Part shown: positions 1 to 7,642 of the stretch, in pieces
How the letters are laid out: every line of letters begins with the position of its first letter
Numbering within the stretch: position 1 is the stretch's first letter
NCBI GenBank assembly: GCA_051275765.1
Contig: JBNMOV010000016.1
Span: 1 to 24,464 of the forward strand
Direction of reading: 5' to 3'
Origin: JAHDCE01 sp051275765
GTDB lineage: Bacteria; Bacteroidota; Bacteroidia; Chitinophagales; Saprospiraceae
Length of the DNA: 24,464 nt
Made by a program: the position numbers and the translations under genes
Notes under the pieces: generated by a model
The model's input: only the letters and a program-made list of their open reading frames with translations
What the model was told of the DNA's origin: nothing
Databases searched by the model: none

Positions 1-1654
1 TATCATCAGATAACTCCATGCTTTCACTCACAGGAAAGTAACCTTCCAAGTGGGCATACACTTCTACATTTTCGCCATAAGGCAAAATGACTTGATAAGA
101 ACCATCGTCATTAGCATCGGTTTCTTTATCCTTCTCCTTAATTTTTGAAGGGTTAGAATTTTTCTTTTTATCAATGGGATTATATTTGACTTTACCTTGT
201 ATAGGTTGATTGGTATTAGCATCTACGATTCTACCAGTTAATAATATCACAGGATCTGGGCGAGCTTCTTTTGGCAATAAAATTCTAAATAAATCTGACA
301 TACCATAGCTATTATCATCAGAAGAAAAATAAGCATATTCTCCAGATGCAGGAATGGTATAGTTGTAGTCATTTCCTGCATTATTAATTTTATTTCCTAA
401 GTTTTGAGGTGTTGTCCAATTCGTCCAAGAATCATCTAATCGCTTAGTCATAAACACATCCAAACCACCATAATTATAATGACCATTACTAGAAAAATAA
501 AGCGTTTTTCCATCAGCTGCTAAGAATACGCTGCTTTCTATATTTACAGTATTAATTTTATTTCCAAGATTTTTAGGCTTTGTCCAAGCACCTTCTCCCT
601 TGTGAAAAGAAACATATAAATCCCTTTCTCCAAAACCTTCATTCCTCTCCACAGACATTAATAAAACTTGCTCATCTACACTCACATGATATTCCACAAA
701 TGAATTATTATTATAATGATCATTTATTTTCATGTCGATAGGTTTTCCCCATACGCCTCTTTTAGGAGATGAGATAGATATACCTGCTGAACGACTCCTG
801 TACTTATTCCCTAAATAAATATTCGTACCAGTAGGATTGACAGAAACCACAAAATTATGGTCGTCAGTATTCAGTGGTGGTCCAATATTTTTAGCATGGC
901 TCCAGCCGCCGTTACCAGTCCTTTTGGATATCCAAATATCATCTTTGCCTTCTCCTCCAATATTGTCTGGATGATATTTTCTTGTGAAATAAAGTGTATT
1001 TCCATCTGGAGAAATGATAGGCAGCCTTTCTGCATAATTAGAATTGACTTGTCTTCCTAGATTCTCTGGTTTAGGTACTTTTGTGCTGTATTGTAATACA
1101 TTGACTTGTTTTCTTATCTTAATTTCCCCTTGATGCTTAGTGATTCCAATAGCATCTAAATTAGCACCAGGAACGGCTTTGGTATTAATTTCAACACTAC
1201 ATTCTTTTACCTGATAACTGGTAGGAGGGAAAGATGTTTTGAACATTCTGAATCTATCAAAAACGCCTAAGGGCTTTGGCGTTTTGTTTTCATAGACCAC
1301 ATGTTTCTTTCCATTGGTATCATAAAGCGTAATTTTAGTGATAGATCCAGGTCCTGCACTTTCTGATACATAAACTTGCCTCACGCCCTTTACAGCATTA
1401 TTGAAACGAACTCTAATGTATTCCTTACCTCCATTTGGATTTTTAGGAACCCATGCCCAAGAACTCATATCTTTTGTACTAATGCCATTGGGAACACCTA
1501 AGATCTGGCTCGCTGAAAAATACTTATCGCCTTCCTTACTGGATTCATATTCATTAGAAAAATTAACGACTTCATCTGCCCAATAAATTTGTTGTGCAAA
1601 GGTTATTGTTGAAAATAAGAAGGGAAGTAGCGTTATAAAATATATGTGTTTCAT
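1..1654 (-). CDS. PD40/OmpA-type envelope protein, C-terminus cut by window edge
   Basis: About 551 residues are visible; the gene continues past base 1. It starts at an ATG (1652-1654) with a signal peptide of about 20 residues ending FAQ. An N-terminal region of roughly 150 residues, possibly a beta-sandwich, is followed by a series of WD40-like PD40 repeats, seen as recurring 'G.TLYFSSN' type strips (YAERLPIISPDGNTLYFTR, VFLAADGKTLYFSSNG, GEYAYFSSDDN), then a carboxypeptidase-regulatory-like beta domain (ILLTGRIVDANTNQPIQGKV). In Bacteroidota this order is normally completed by an OmpA peptidoglycan-binding domain, which would lie outside the window (inference). Likely periplasmic or outer-membrane associated and linking the envelope to the wall. 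A TAnnTTTG box lies about 50 bases upstream. The fold and family calls are good; the exact role is unknown. Confidence 0.85.
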   Translation of the reverse strand, partial: MKHIYFITLLPFLFSTITFAQQIYWADEVVNFSNEYESSKEGDKYFSASQILGVPNGISTKDMSSWAWVPKNPNGGKEYIRVRFNNAVKGVRQVYVSESAGPGSITKITLYDTNGKKHVVYENKTPKPLGVFDRFRMFKTSFPPTSYQVKECSVEINTKAVPGANLDAIGITKHQGEIKIRKQVNVLQYSTKVPKPENLGRQVNSNYAERLPIISPDGNTLYFTRKYHPDNIGGEGKDDIWISKRTGNGGWSHAKNIGPPLNTDDHNFVVSVNPTGTNIYLGNKYRSRSAGISISSPKRGVWGKPIDMKINDHYNNNSFVEYHVSVDEQVLLMSVERNEGFGERDLYVSFHKGEGAWTKPKNLGNKINTVNIESSVFLAADGKTLYFSSNGHYNYGGLDVFMTKRLDDSWTNWTTPQNLGNKINNAGNDYNYTIPASGEYAYFSSDDNSYGMSDLFRILLPKEARPDPVILLTGRIVDANTNQPIQGKVKYNPIDKKKNSNPSKIKEKDKETDANDDGSYQVILPYGENVEVYAHLEGYFPVSESMELSDD

Positions 1655-1701
1655 ATTATTAATTTGCTTTGAATATAGCTTTGTTGAGATGTTATTCTAA
1701 C

Positions 1702-1709
1702 CAAATATA
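1702..1709 (-). promoter_or_regulatory. -7 promoter box (TATATTTG) for the PD40 gene
   Basis: TATATTTG read on the minus strand matches the Bacteroidota sigma factor -7 consensus TAnnTTTG exactly. It would give a leader of about 40 bases before the ATG at 1654. No clear TTTG -33 element is seen at the usual spacing. Confidence 0.45.
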
Positions 1710-1884
1710 AGGGTATTATAGCTATTTCGCACTTTCGATCAACTTTACTAATGCCAAATAGTTATAGATTATTACATTACATTCTCAAAGAGAATGAAGT
1801 TGTTTTAGTAGTAGGACAAAAGCAATACCAGCTTTCATTTACCCAACGACTAAAAACTAAATACCATTTATAAATATTGATACG

Positions 1885-2325
1885 ATGAAAAAAAAGATAC
1901 TAATAGGAGTTGTGGCTGTTTTAATAATTATGCAATTTTTTAGAATAGATAAGACTGCACCACCACATGATCCAGCTACTGATATTATTACAATGACAGG
2001 AGCAGATACAGAAATGATAAGTTTGCTAAAAGGAGCTTGCTATGATTGCCATTCTTATGATTCTAAATATCCTTGGTACACGAATGTTGCACCATTTTCA
2101 TTCTTGATAAAAGGACATATCAAAGGAGGACGACAAAATGTAAATTTTGCTGAATGGGCTTCATATGATATAGATAAGCGAAAGTACAAAATAGAAGAAT
2201 GTATAGAGGTAATTGAAGATGGACGTATGCCTATGAAGTCCTATACATGGCTTCATCCTGAAGCTAAGTTGACAGATGAGCAGAGAAATAAATTGACAGC
2301 TTGGATGAAATCTGTTGTTGAGTAG
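1885..2325 (+). CDS. Haem-binding domain protein (CxxCH, cytochrome c-like)
   Basis: 146 residues. An N-terminal hydrophobic segment (about residues 4-19) acts as signal anchor, followed by a short domain with one haem-attachment motif, CYDCH (C52, C55, H56). The strips YPWYTNVAPFSFLIKGHI and GRMPMKSYTWLHPEAKLT fit the small haem-binding domain family common in Bacteroidota; the Met in MPMKSY is a possible second axial ligand (inference). Expected to sit at the membrane facing the periplasm with covalently bound haem; the electron partner is unknown. It ends only 12 bases from the stop of the convergent gene at 2338, so the two transcripts probably overlap at their 3' ends. Confidence 0.88.
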   Translation: MKKKILIGVVAVLIIMQFFRIDKTAPPHDPATDIITMTGADTEMISLLKGACYDCHSYDSKYPWYTNVAPFSFLIKGHIKGGRQNVNFAEWASYDIDKRKYKIEECIEVIEDGRMPMKSYTWLHPEAKLTDEQRNKLTAWMKSVVE

Positions 2326-2337
2326 TAGAATTAGATT

Positions 2338-3861
2338 TTATTCAGATATTAGGATAGGAATGGAAACTTTCTGCCCCTCATTCATGCTTACTAAAAGGAC
2401 GTATTCTCCTTTTGGAAGATGTTGTATGCTGATTTTAGTATCAGTTTTTTGGATATTTCCTTGTTGGACTTCTTGTCCAATAAGATTGAATAACTGGTAG
2501 GATAGCATGATAGTTTCATTACTAATCCAAATGAAATCTTTGCTAGGATTAGGATAGATTACTAATGAGGGATAATCTTTAATATTCGTAACAGAAGTAA
2601 ATGGAGCTCTCAGTTTAGCGATATAAGCATCTGAATTTCCATGTCGTAAATGATCTACTTGTATGCCACCAAGTATAATAACTTCTTCTTCAACAGAAAG
2701 TATAGCATTGCCTATTTCATTCAAATCATAACCAATAGTTTTTTCCCATTCTAGAAGACCATTGGTACTTAATTTGACAATCCATATATCAGATTCTCCT
2801 AAGTTATTACTTACATCGCCATTATCAGAAAAGGTATTGCCAGTAGCAATGAAGCCGCCATCGTCAGCTTCTGTGATAGCTAAAAAATAATCGACCATTG
2901 TGCCACCAAGGCTGTTTTGCCAAAGTAGATTTCCACTACTATCTAGTTTTGCGACCCATGCATCTGTGAATCCGTGATTTCCTACTACATCTCCGTTGTT
3001 GGATAATACTTCGCCAGTAATGATGAGTTCTCCAGATGATGTTTCTATTAAATCAGAGCCTTGATCCGCAGAACTCCCTCCAAAATTCTTTTCCCAAAGT
3101 AAATTACCATTCCCATCTATTTTTATCAACCAAAAATCGACGCCTCCTAGATTATTACTAATATCTCCATTGCTACTAAAAGAAGTACCCAATATGGCGA
3201 AATTTCCATCTTGAGTTTGGATGATTTTCTTAGCTCTATCCTCAGATGATCCACCATAGGTTTTTTCCCAAAGTAAATTGCCATTAGTATCCAAATGTAG
3301 TATCCAGAAATCAGAAAGTCCAGCATTGTTATTGATATCTCCATCAGAAGAAAAGGCAGAACCAGCTACAATGGTATTGCCATTACTAAGAGCTAAAACG
3401 GAATTGCCAATTTCATCAGAAGTACCACCAAAAGCCTTAGACCATTCAAGTTCTCCACTAGCATCCGTTTTAATGACGAAGAGATCTTTACTTCCGTTAT
3501 TACTAGTAATATCAGTATCATTAGATTCTGTAAAACCAGTAATGACAAAACCATCATCAGCTGCTAGACAGACATCATTTCCTCTGTCATTGAGCGTGCC
3601 GCCGTAGTTGTGCGACCAGATCATTGTACTATCTGTGTCCATTTTTCCTAGCCAAATATCTGTACCTCCTATAGAATCGGACACTTCCTCATCATAAGAA
3701 GAAGTAACAGCTGTGAATACATATTGACCATCAGCAGATAAACAAAGTCCATATCCCCAATCATCTTCTCCGCCACCGATTTCCTTTTCCCAGGTCAGAT
3801 TAATCTGAGCATGTAAAGATTGGAAACAGCACAACAATAAAATAGGGAATATGTATTTCAT
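2338..3861 (-). CDS. Secreted seven-repeat beta-propeller protein with T9SS sorting domain
   Basis: 507 residues from the ATG at 3859-3861. A longer frame extends to 3984, but the ATG used here opens a textbook signal peptide (MKYIFPILLLCCFQSLHAQ). The mature part is seven repeats of about 57 residues, each ending near W or LLW, with recurring GG(T/S)..D, DG.(F/Y)(I/V), (S/D)(N/S)(N/D)GD(I/V) and D.W(I/V).K(L/I)D strips. Seven such units suggest a seven-bladed propeller, and the DGD/NGD turns may bind calcium (inference). The last ~75 residues form a type A T9SS C-terminal domain: YPNPSKDFIWI, YQLFNLIGQEV, HLPKGEYVLLV. Exported through the Sec system and then T9SS to the surface or medium; the ligand is unknown. 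Confidence 0.88.
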   Translation of the reverse strand: MKYIFPILLLCCFQSLHAQINLTWEKEIGGGEDDWGYGLCLSADGQYVFTAVTSSYDEEVSDSIGGTDIWLGKMDTDSTMIWSHNYGGTLNDRGNDVCLAADDGFVITGFTESNDTDITSNNGSKDLFVIKTDASGELEWSKAFGGTSDEIGNSVLALSNGNTIVAGSAFSSDGDINNNAGLSDFWILHLDTNGNLLWEKTYGGSSEDRAKKIIQTQDGNFAILGTSFSSNGDISNNLGGVDFWLIKIDGNGNLLWEKNFGGSSADQGSDLIETSSGELIITGEVLSNNGDVVGNHGFTDAWVAKLDSSGNLLWQNSLGGTMVDYFLAITEADDGGFIATGNTFSDNGDVSNNLGESDIWIVKLSTNGLLEWEKTIGYDLNEIGNAILSVEEEVIILGGIQVDHLRHGNSDAYIAKLRAPFTSVTNIKDYPSLVIYPNPSKDFIWISNETIMLSYQLFNLIGQEVQQGNIQKTDTKISIQHLPKGEYVLLVSMNEGQKVSIPILISE

Positions 3862-3920
3862 ATGATTACGTAATTCAAGTTGTGTAAAATGTAATTTGAT
3901 CAATAATATAGTTAACGATA

Positions 3921-4018
3921 AGTGAAACGTATTTAATAAATTGATCCAGAATGGATAGTAATTTTTTAGAAGGAAAAAGAACAAGCATAATGGCTCATGT
4001 TATTGAATTCGTTTCACT
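3921..4018. repeat. Palindromic repeat element C (AGTGAAACG ends)
   Basis: Starts AGTGAAACG and ends with its complement CGTTTCACT; the arms remain imperfectly complementary for about 30 bases. The right 61 bases (3962-4022) are identical to 11477-11537. The left 24 bases (3921-3944) are identical to the complement of 9590-9613. It lacks the central tract found in the fuller copies, so it looks internally deleted. It lies between the propeller gene and the amidohydrolase. Confidence 0.75.
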
Positions 4019-4102
4019 AATCTCTTGCTACTCAGAATAATGGTTTAAAACCGATTGTAAAAGACAATTATCTAATCGAAGAATAATTATAAAGAACATA
4101 GC

Positions 4103-4849
4103 TTAGTTTTTTATATACCATTCTTCAGCATTCTTATAAAATATGTTTTCTTGTTCATGTTTAGTAAAATTCTCTTTGATAAGTTTAATATCTTTTACTG
4201 TGAACGGGTTTTTTGCTCTTGTAGAAGGTAAATCTGTTCCAAACATGAGTGAATGGGGATTGATATTATAGATTTTCTTCATAATAGGTATTGGAGCAAA
4301 ATCAATTCTGCCAAATCCAGTAGCCTTAATTTTTACTCCCTTTTCTGCCCAATGATACAAGCTCGAAATTCCTTTTATGGAAAGACCTAGGTGGTCAATC
4401 GAAAACTTTGGGATTTTCATTAGTATTGGATTCAATTCTTTCAAATCTTTACTATCTACATATAATTCTGTGTGCCAGTTATATTTTTGAAGTAATCGAT
4501 TTGATAATTTGACTAAATTGTTAATACCTTCTGAGCCTCCACGTTTAAGGTTAAATCTAACAGCAACGATATTTGATTTGTTGAGTATATTCAATTCAGC
4601 TTGTTCCATTTTTATTGGAATATTCGCCACTCCAAAATAATTTTCACCAAGTTTGCCTAGCGAATCAACTAGATATTCTTGATCGAATTTTTGAAATGAT
4701 CCTGAAACAATTGCTCCTCCTGTAATACCCAATTTTTTAGTGGTTTCTTGATAGTTTTCGATGGTGAAATTTGGGGGTAAATATCCATTATTTTCAAATA
4801 ATGGATATTTGGGATTTATAATATGGAAATGTGAGTCAAATAACTTCAT
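4103..4849 (-). CDS. Amidohydrolase-2 family TIM-barrel metal-dependent hydrolase
   Basis: 248 residues, ATG at 4847-4849. The first strand carries DSHFHI (D5, H7, H9), the metal-binding HxH of the amidohydrolase superfamily. Further candidate metal or catalytic residues are H126 (NWHTELY), H153 (SIDHLG) and D206 in FGTDLPSTR, the standard end-of-barrel Asp. The short length and motif set resemble 2-pyrone-4,6-dicarboxylate lactonase-like and decarboxylase-like members (PF04909 type), so the chemistry is probably lactone or C-C hydrolysis, or decarboxylation, of a small carboxylate; the substrate cannot be read from sequence. No signal peptide is seen, so it is cytoplasmic. It begins 16 bases after the stop of kptA, so the two are probably co-transcribed. 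Confidence 0.8.
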   Translation of the reverse strand: MKLFDSHFHIINPKYPLFENNGYLPPNFTIENYQETTKKLGITGGAIVSGSFQKFDQEYLVDSLGKLGENYFGVANIPIKMEQAELNILNKSNIVAVRFNLKRGGSEGINNLVKLSNRLLQKYNWHTELYVDSKDLKELNPILMKIPKFSIDHLGLSIKGISSLYHWAEKGVKIKATGFGRIDFAPIPIMKKIYNINPHSLMFGTDLPSTRAKNPFTVKDIKLIKENFTKHEQENIFYKNAEEWYIKN

Positions 4850-4865
4850 AATTCAATATACGAAT

Positions 4866-5420
4866 CTAACCTACATTAGAGAAATCGATGAAGTTTAAAG
4901 GTACATGATCTGTCAGCCAGACACCATTTTCAGATACAAAAAAGTCATGTCCAGCTTGGTGCATCTCCTTAGATTTTATGATTAAGATAATCGATTTTCC
5001 ATGTCGTCCACCTACACTAGTAGCTGTATCCAATTCTTGAGAAAGATGAAGATGATACCTATTCCTTTTTTCTAATCCAGTCTTTTTAATACTATCAATG
5101 AATCGAGTAGCTGTTCCATGATAAAGAAATTCTGGTGGTTCTACTGCTTCGTATCCTAAATCCAATGTCAAGGAATGTCCTTGATTAGCTCTGATACGTG
5201 TTTTATCTTCATTGAAAGCGAAACGCTTTTTATTGTTGTTTTCTACTATCCATTCCAATTCTGACATGGTGATGCCTTTTTTATGAGTAGTGAGTTTTTC
5301 TAGCAGTTCTTCTACCGAAGTCCAGCCTTGTTTATCTAAATTAAGACCAATGACCTGTGGCTTATGTCTAAGTACAAGGCTGAGGAATTTACTGATATTT
5401 TTTACGTGCTTGTTTTGCAT
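4866..5420 (-). CDS. kptA: RNA 2'-phosphotransferase (KptA/Tpt1)
   Basis: 184 residues, the usual bacterial length. Family signatures run in order: SKFLSLVLRHKP (R18, H19), GWTSVEELL, RIRANQGHS (R75, R77), LYHGT (99-103), HLHLS, VGGRHGK (R139) and SENGVWLTDHVP. These cover the RNA-binding winged-helix half and the NAD+-binding half with the expected catalytic Arg/His/Arg/Arg set. The family moves an RNA 2'-phosphate onto NAD+, giving ADP-ribose 1'',2''-cyclic phosphate and nicotinamide. In fungi this completes tRNA splicing; the bacterial substrate is not established. First gene of a probable two-gene operon with the downstream amidohydrolase, preceded by a short inverted repeat. Confidence 0.95.
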   Translation of the reverse strand: MQNKHVKNISKFLSLVLRHKPQVIGLNLDKQGWTSVEELLEKLTTHKKGITMSELEWIVENNNKKRFAFNEDKTRIRANQGHSLTLDLGYEAVEPPEFLYHGTATRFIDSIKKTGLEKRNRYHLHLSQELDTATSVGGRHGKSIILIIKSKEMHQAGHDFFVSENGVWLTDHVPLNFIDFSNVG

Positions 5421-5427
5421 GACATTA

Positions 5428-5450
5428 GTTAGTTTTGTTTGTAAACTAAC
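5428..5450. promoter_or_regulatory. Inverted repeat upstream of kptA (possible operator)
   Basis: GTTAGTTT (5428-5435) and AAACTAAC (5443-5450) form an 8-bp perfect inverted repeat with a 7-base spacer, 8 bases before the kptA ATG. The position fits an operator or 5'-leader hairpin. No regulator is identified. Confidence 0.3.
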
Positions 5451-5788
5451 ATTTTATATATAAAGTTCCAGAAAAGGTTTTTTTTACAATTCTATCTTGC
5501 TTGAATCCAAGACTTTAAATTTTTTATTGATGAAAAAACAATCGCTTATATCCAGTCTGATAATATAGTTAAACCACTTTAATTTGGCACAAAAAATTAA
5601 GCGAATCCCTTTGAATGCTAATTGTCCTGCAGTGTCCCGCATGTAAGAAAGGTCGGTTAGGACACCTCTTCGATTTTCGACCCAAAAGGGGGACCTCCTA
5701 AAAAAATAACTTCACGACAAATCACAAAAACGACCTGATTTTTCTTTTGCCTAGGCAAGAGCTGGCACTGCTATGTAAACACTTAAAA

Positions 5789-5837
5789 TATTTTCAAACT
5801 AATGCCATATTAAGTCTATAATATCAGTTTGAAAATA
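5789..5837. repeat. 12-bp perfect inverted repeat (stem-loop)
   Basis: TATTTTCAAACT (5789-5800) pairs with AGTTTGAAAATA (5826-5837) across a 25-base loop that is itself partly self-complementary. It could be a terminator-like structure or a remnant palindromic element; there is no flanking T-tract beyond the stem. Confidence 0.45.
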
Positions 5838-5978
5838 ACTAAAAACTATAATTAATTATAAGATAAATCCATCATCATCCTATAAATTAAACAGGTTTTT
5901 TCAGTAAATTAGGAAAGCGTACCTTTTTTAATTCGCTTTCACCCTAGTATTGAACATGACTTTGTTCAGGGGCATCAT

Positions 5979-6014
5979 GTTGGATCGTGTCGACCACACG
6001 AAGCCTTAATTATT
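5979..6014 (+). repeat. Repeat R1, copy 1 (36 bp)
   Basis: 36 bases beginning GTTGGATCGTG, matching 7029-7064 with only three differences; the last 24 bases are identical. The copies are in direct orientation 1050 bases apart. Each lies just downstream of a minus-strand gene's stop codon (here 44 bases past the stop of the XRE gene). Confidence 0.75.
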
Positions 6015-6058
6015 GTCTTTAGTGCTTTTTTGTTCGTTTTATTATTATTAATTAAAAA

Positions 6059-6520
6059 TTATTCTTCTTTTTTGAATTTTTTGTTAATAATTTTTCTTTT
6101 CCATTCTTCCCCAAAGAAATCAAAAACATTTAGAGAATAAATTCCAAGAAAAAGTACGTAAAAAATCAACATATAAAAAAATAAATACCACCCTTCTGAA
6201 TCAAAAATCGCAATAATAAAAAATATAACCAAACTAAATATAGCTAGTGCAAGAATTCCATAAAACCCTTTTATATTTTGAACATATTCTTCTTCTTTTC
6301 TGATTTGTTCTATCTCTTCTCTCTTATCGGAATCAGTAATATTAGTTTCAAAAACAGATGCTAAAGATTTTAATGATTCTAAACTAGCATTTCCTCCATT
6401 TTCAATTCGTTGAATAGTTCTTATACTTAACCTGCTCATTTCTGCTAATTGTTCTTGCGACCAATGTCGCTCTAATCTCATTTTTTTAATATCTCTTAAA
6501 TTAGTTGTATTAGAATCCAT
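6059..6520 (-). CDS. XRE-family HTH regulator fused to a 2TM membrane domain
   Basis: 153 residues from the ATG at 6518-6520. The frame stays open to 6862, but the extra 114 residues look non-coding and the helix-turn-helix begins just after this ATG. Residues 8-60 form an HTH_3 domain (RLERHWSQEQLAEMSRLS, then TIQRIENG, the typical recognition-helix pattern). Residues 76-150 match the Bacteroidota 2TM domain: a KGFYG lead-in, two membrane helices (about 87-106 and 111-131), then FFGEEWKRK. The product would be a membrane-tethered DNA-binding protein, with targets unknown. It lies in a very AT-rich patch bracketed by the R1 repeats, which suggests an acquired or variable segment. Confidence 0.82.
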   Translation of the reverse strand: MDSNTTNLRDIKKMRLERHWSQEQLAEMSRLSIRTIQRIENGGNASLESLKSLASVFETNITDSDKREEIEQIRKEEEYVQNIKGFYGILALAIFSLVIFFIIAIFDSEGWYLFFYMLIFYVLFLGIYSLNVFDFFGEEWKRKIINKKFKKEE

Positions 6521-7025
6521 TATTATTTTGCTTTTAATATTATTTAATAATGCAAAGCTAATTATTAAGATTTTATTAGTGTTGTAAGCCTTGAGACATA
6601 GTCGTGACAACAACATGACAGTAACATGGCACAAGCACTTACTGCAAAACAAAAAAGTGCTATATATAATTAAAATCCGATACTCACTAAATTTTGCGTG
6701 GATTCTCCGTTCGCGTTTGAATGTAATATTCCACAATTTTTTTATAAAATGGCTTTGAACTAAGCCTGAATTTTGTGGTTTAGCAAGAGCGATGTAAAGG
6801 ATAACGTACGAGTATATACAACAATACTCATTTCTATTGTACAATATTGAATATATCCCCAATATACCTAGCCCTTAATTTATATGAAAATATTTTTTAA
6901 GAATAGTTATTATTGGGTATTGTTCTTATAGAGCTAAGAAAATAATGAGAAACCCAAAAACATTTTAGCAACATTGAATTTTATATATTTGCAGCAGGCT
7001 CTCGACAATCTGTAAGCGGGCTCTT
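6521..7025. other. Long AT-rich region upstream of the XRE gene, no gene seen
   Basis: About 500 bases between the XRE start and the second R1 repeat. An open frame on the minus strand runs to 6862 but has no recognisable domain or signal. A weak stem (AGCACTT 6634-6640 / AAGTGCT 6655-6661) is present. No clear promoter box was identified. Confidence 0.4.
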
Positions 7026-7028
7026 GGT

Positions 7029-7064
7029 GTTGGGTCATGCCGACCACACGAAGCCTTAATTATT
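7029..7064 (+). repeat. Repeat R1, copy 2 (36 bp)
   Basis: 36 bases beginning GTTGGGTCATG, matching 5979-6014 with three differences. In one frame (read GSCRPHEALII on the + strand) all three fall at third codon positions and are silent. It ends 11 bases from the stop of the VOC gene. Confidence 0.75.
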
Positions 7065-7075
7065 ATATACTGTTT

Positions 7076-7583
7076 TTATCTTTGATATGCTCCAGAAGAA
7101 TACGTTAATTCATAACTGTGTGTATATATCTCGAAGACGATTCCGAAAGGATCTTCAACATATACCATTTTAAAAGGTTTTTCATTTGGATAATACTCTC
7201 GTATTGGCATCCGTTGTTTCCCTCCATATTCTACTATTTTATTTGTCAAAGTCTTAATATCTGGATCTTGGACACAAAAGTGAAAAAGTCCAGTGTTGAA
7301 TGGATTAAATGCTGGTGCTTCTTTTACTCCATTTGGAAAAAAAATAACTCAATCTCAATTCCATCAGAAGTTGACAGATGAGCAATTTCGAAATGCTCCC
7401 AATCATTACCAAAACATCAATACACATTTGTCCAATTGCTGTATCACTTTCCTTTTGAACTTTTGAAGGTGGCATAATTACATCCCATCCCATCACTTCT
7501 TCATAAAACTCAACAGCTTTATTTATATCTGGAACAGTAATTCCAATATGTGAAAACGATTTAGGGTATTTGCTTTTATTCAT
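7076..7583 (-). pseudogene. VOC (glyoxalase-type) family gene with two -1 frameshifts
   Basis: Opens with an ATG at 7581-7583 and SHIGITVPDINKAVEFYEE, a typical start of the vicinal oxygen chelate fold with a metal-ligand His. The frame breaks twice and is recovered by adding one base in an A4 run (7411-7414) and one in an A8 run (7337-7344). The repaired product is about 169 residues and carries the later VOC strips HFEIAHLSTSDGIEIELF, TGLFHFCVQDPDI and YVEDPFGIVFEIYTHSYE. VOC proteins are metal-dependent isomerases, dioxygenases or resistance proteins; which one is not clear. Both lesions are single missing A/T bases in homopolymers, so this could be an intact gene with sequencing errors. 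Confidence 0.8.
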
Positions 7584-7642
7584 GAAGCTTTACTTTTACT
7601 TATGTTCAATTGATCAATATATTCAAAGGACATAACTAAATT

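Larger units (their letters stand above)
5421..6058. other. 638-bp intergenic region with hairpins and repeat R1
   Basis: No convincing protein gene. Besides the kptA inverted repeat it holds a locally GC-richer patch at about 5620-5700 (stretches such as GGTCGGTTAGG and GGGGGACCTCC that can pair with each other), a long perfect inverted repeat at 5789-5837, and copy 1 of repeat R1 at 5979-6014. A reading frame through R1 has no start codon. Confidence 0.5.

Noticed and set aside
3862..3984. Longer N-terminus of the propeller protein starting at 3984
   Set aside because: The extension precedes a clear signal peptide and has no coding character; the ATG at 3861 is preferred.
5880..6058. Small gene ending DHTKP or containing GSCRPHEA near R1
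   Set aside because: No start codon in either frame, and the open region begins after a stop; kept only as a repeat.
6521..6862. 114-residue N-terminal extension of the XRE protein
   Set aside because: No domain or conserved strip; the HTH begins directly after the ATG at 6520.
5979..7064. R1 as integron attC sites flanking a gene cassette
   Set aside because: GTTRRRY heptamers are present and copy 1 has an AACATGA/TCATGTT stem, but copy 2 has no matching fold, and no integrase is in view.
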